A stretch of 32,312 nt of DNA from Methyloceanibacter sp. (GTDB lineage: Bacteria; Pseudomonadota; Alphaproteobacteria; Rhizobiales; Methyloligellaceae): assembly GCA_016649675.1 (NCBI GenBank), contig JAENXG010000003.1:1-32312 (forward strand). Direction: 5' to 3'. Positions within the stretch are counted from its first letter, which is position 1. Each line of letters opens with the position of its first letter. Below are positions 30,543 to 32,312 of the stretch, in pieces. The notes below the pieces were generated by a model, which did no database searches, was not told the DNA's origin, and saw nothing but the letters and a program-made list of their open reading frames with translations. The position numbers were made by a program, and so were the translations under genes.

Positions 30543-32312
30543 ATGCACGCCTATCGCACCCACACTTGCGGCGAGCTTCGCAAAGAGGACGTCGGCAAGA
30601 CCGTCCGCCTTTCGGGCTGGGTGCATCGTCTGCGTGATCATGGCGGGCTTCTCTTCATCGATCTCCGCGACCATTACGGCATCATCCAAGCCGTCGCCGA
30701 TCCGAAATCGCCGGCCTTCGCGGACGCTGAGAAACTGAAGCCGGAATGGGTGGTGCGCATCGACGGCGAGGTGGTCGCCCGCTCGCCCGAGACCGTCAAT
30801 CCCAACCTGCCCACGGGCGGGATCGAGGTCAGGATCAAGGCCCTCGAAGTCCTGTCGGAAGCCAAAGAGCTGCCGCTGCCGGTATTCGGCGAGCCCGACT
30901 ACCCAGAGGAGACGCGGCTCAAATATCGCTTCCTCGATCTCAGGCGCGAGAGCCTGCACAACAACATCATGAAGCGCCAGGCGATCATCTGGTCGTTGCG
31001 CCACCGCATGCGCGAGGCGGGCTTCTTCGAGTTTCAGACGCCAATCCTCACGGCCTCCTCGCCCGAAGGGGCGCGGGACTATCTCGTGCCCTCGCGCGTG
31101 CATCCCGGCAAGTTCTACGCGCTGCCGCAAGCGCCGCAGCAATTCAAGCAGCTCATCATGATTGCGGGCTTCGACCGATACTTCCAGATCGCACCCTGTT
31201 TCCGCGACGAGGACGCCCGCGCCGACCGCAGCCCTGGCGAGTTCTACCAGCTCGACCTCGAGATGAGCTTCGTCACGCAAGACGACGTGTTCGCGACCGT
31301 CGAGCCGATCCTGCGCGGGCTGTTCGAGGAGTTCGGCAGCGGCAAGCCCGTAACGCAAAAATTCCCGCACATCCCTTATGCCGAGGCGATGCGCAAATAC
31401 GGCACCGACAAGCCGGACCTGCGCAACCCGATCGAGATGGAAGACGCGACGGCGCATTTCAAAGGCTCGGGCTTCAAGGTCTTCGCCGGCATGATCGACA
31501 TGGACGTCAACACGCGGATCTGGGCGATCCCGGCCAAGGGCGGCGGCTCACGCGCCGTGTGCGACCGCATGAATGCCTGGGCGCAAGCCGAGGGGCAGCC
31601 GGGACTCGGCTATATTATCCTCCGGGACGGCGAGGGCGCCGGACCCATCGCCAAGAATATCGGCGCCGAGCGGACTGAAGCCATCCGCACCCAGCTTGGT
31701 CTTGGCGACGGCGATGCGGTGTTCTTCGTGGCCGGGCTGCCCAAGGAGATGGCGAGCTTCGCGGGCCTTGCCCGCACGCGCATTGGCACGGAGCTCGGGC
31801 TCGTCGCGCAAGACCAGTTCGCGTTCTGCTGGATCGTCGACTTCCCCATGTATGAGTGGAACGAGGAGGAGGGGCGGATCGATTTCTCCCACAATCCCTT
31901 CTCCATGCCGCAAGGCGGGCTCGAGGCGCTCGAGACCAAAGAGCCGGAGGACATCCTCGCCTACCAATATGATGTGGTCTGCAACGGCGTCGAACTCTCC
32001 TCCGGCGCGATTAGGAACCATAAGCCGGAGATCATGGAGAAGGCCTTCGCCATCGCCGGATACCCGAAGGAGGAGCTGGAGAAGCGCTTCGGCGGCATGC
32101 TGCGCGCGCTGCAATATGGCGCCCCGCCCCATGGCGGGATCGCGCCCGGCATCGACCGCATCGTCATGCTCTTATGCGGCGAGGAAAACCTCCGTCAGGT
32201 TGTGATGTTCCCCATGAATCAGCAGGCCGAAGACCTGCTCATGGGCGCGCCGTCGGAGGCCTCCCCCAAGCAGCTGAAAGAGCTGCATATCAAGCTCGAC
32301 CTGCCGAAAGCC
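30543..32312 (+). CDS. aspS: Aspartyl-tRNA synthetase (3' end cut by the window edge)
   Basis: AspRS charges tRNA-Asp. The frame is open from the ATG at 30543 to the window edge for 590 codons and has no stop in view; bacterial AspRS is about 590-600 residues, so only a few codons are missing. The N-terminal OB-fold (VRLSGWVHRLRDHGGLLFIDLRD), class II motif 2 (FRDEDARADRSPGEFYQLDLEMSF), the GAD insertion (about 290-420), and motif 3 (GIAPGIDRIVMLL) are all present. The SPGEFYQLD wording is the alphaproteobacterial type. A TTGACA (30458-30463) upstream is a good -35, but no clear -10 lies at the right distance. Identification is firm. Confidence 0.97.
   Translation, partial: MHAYRTHTCGELRKEDVGKTVRLSGWVHRLRDHGGLLFIDLRDHYGIIQAVADPKSPAFADAEKLKPEWVVRIDGEVVARSPETVNPNLPTGGIEVRIKALEVLSEAKELPLPVFGEPDYPEETRLKYRFLDLRRESLHNNIMKRQAIIWSLRHRMREAGFFEFQTPILTASSPEGARDYLVPSRVHPGKFYALPQAPQQFKQLIMIAGFDRYFQIAPCFRDEDARADRSPGEFYQLDLEMSFVTQDDVFATVEPILRGLFEEFGSGKPVTQKFPHIPYAEAMRKYGTDKPDLRNPIEMEDATAHFKGSGFKVFAGMIDMDVNTRIWAIPAKGGGSRAVCDRMNAWAQAEGQPGLGYIILRDGEGAGPIAKNIGAERTEAIRTQLGLGDGDAVFFVAGLPKEMASFAGLARTRIGTELGLVAQDQFAFCWIVDFPMYEWNEEEGRIDFSHNPFSMPQGGLEALETKEPEDILAYQYDVVCNGVELSSGAIRNHKPEIMEKAFAIAGYPKEELEKRFGGMLRALQYGAPPHGGIAPGIDRIVMLLCGEENLRQVVMFPMNQQAEDLLMGAPSEASPKQLKELHIKLDLPKA

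Noticed and set aside
30396..31457. Long minus-strand open frame opposite aspS
   Set aside because: aspS is unambiguous on the plus strand, and the antisense frame shows no recognisable domain.
1..32312. tRNA genes, CRISPR arrays, insertion sequences or prophage
   Set aside because: No T-arm-like GTTCGA pattern with a cloverleaf, no regularly spaced repeats and no transposase, integrase or phage structural genes were found.

Overview
The window is a GC-rich, gene-dense stretch of what looks like an alphaproteobacterial chromosome, most likely of the order Hyphomicrobiales (Rhizobiales). The evidence is the alphaproteobacterial flavour of AspRS, the purN-purM / DUF2066 / CDP-alcohol phosphatidyltransferase / hdaA / ppk / ppx neighbourhood, NnrU, and an interspersed palindrome of the GAGCATGATC...GATCATGCTC type that is common in that order (12115-12163). 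I see no phage, transposase, integrase, CRISPR array, tRNA or rRNA. Most of the window is housekeeping, with a few decayed or lineage-specific genes between.

Layout. 1-2222: the tail of a probable FkbM-type methyltransferase (+), then a minus-strand pair in which an exported alpha/beta hydrolase overlaps an O-methyltransferase by 4 bp. 2332-3903: guaA, convergent with a penicillin-binding DD-peptidase (4052-5026). 5027-5639: about 610 bp without a supported gene, rich in inverted repeats. 5640-6368: a DJ-1/PfpI (GlxA/isonitrile hydratase-like) gene broken by one in-frame TGA. 6525-8473: DUF805, NnrU and panB. 8624-12099: YfgM-like, BamB-like and Der, the same order as yfgM-bamB-der in enterobacteria, followed by holC and ndk. 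13211-14165: a CorA/ZntB-type transporter with a frameshift, preceded by a 76-residue orphan gene. 14635-15813: a secreted cytochrome c and a flavin-reductase-like protein. 15897-18670 (minus): a membrane diguanylate cyclase and a cytochrome P450. 18925-20660 (minus): purM-purN. 20828-27219 (plus): DUF2066 protein, CDP-alcohol phosphatidyltransferase, HdaA, Ppk and Ppx. 27347-28814: a compact CbpA-type DnaJ / CbpM / DUF2905 operon, whose end overlaps the convergent rnd gene. 29967-30542: a small membrane-protein candidate, then aspS, which runs off the right edge with only a few codons missing.

Functional groups. guaA, purM and purN are purine synthesis, and ndk balances nucleotides. YfgM/BamB concern envelope protein export and outer-membrane assembly. 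Ppk and Ppx make and degrade polyphosphate. HolC and HdaA act in replication and its control. DnaJ/CbpM is a chaperone with its modulator. I did not find a convincing new multi-gene system. The best leads are small: two freshly broken genes, a hairpin-dense non-coding block at 5200-5490, a dispersed repeat forming the leader of holC, and a possibly leaderless guaA.
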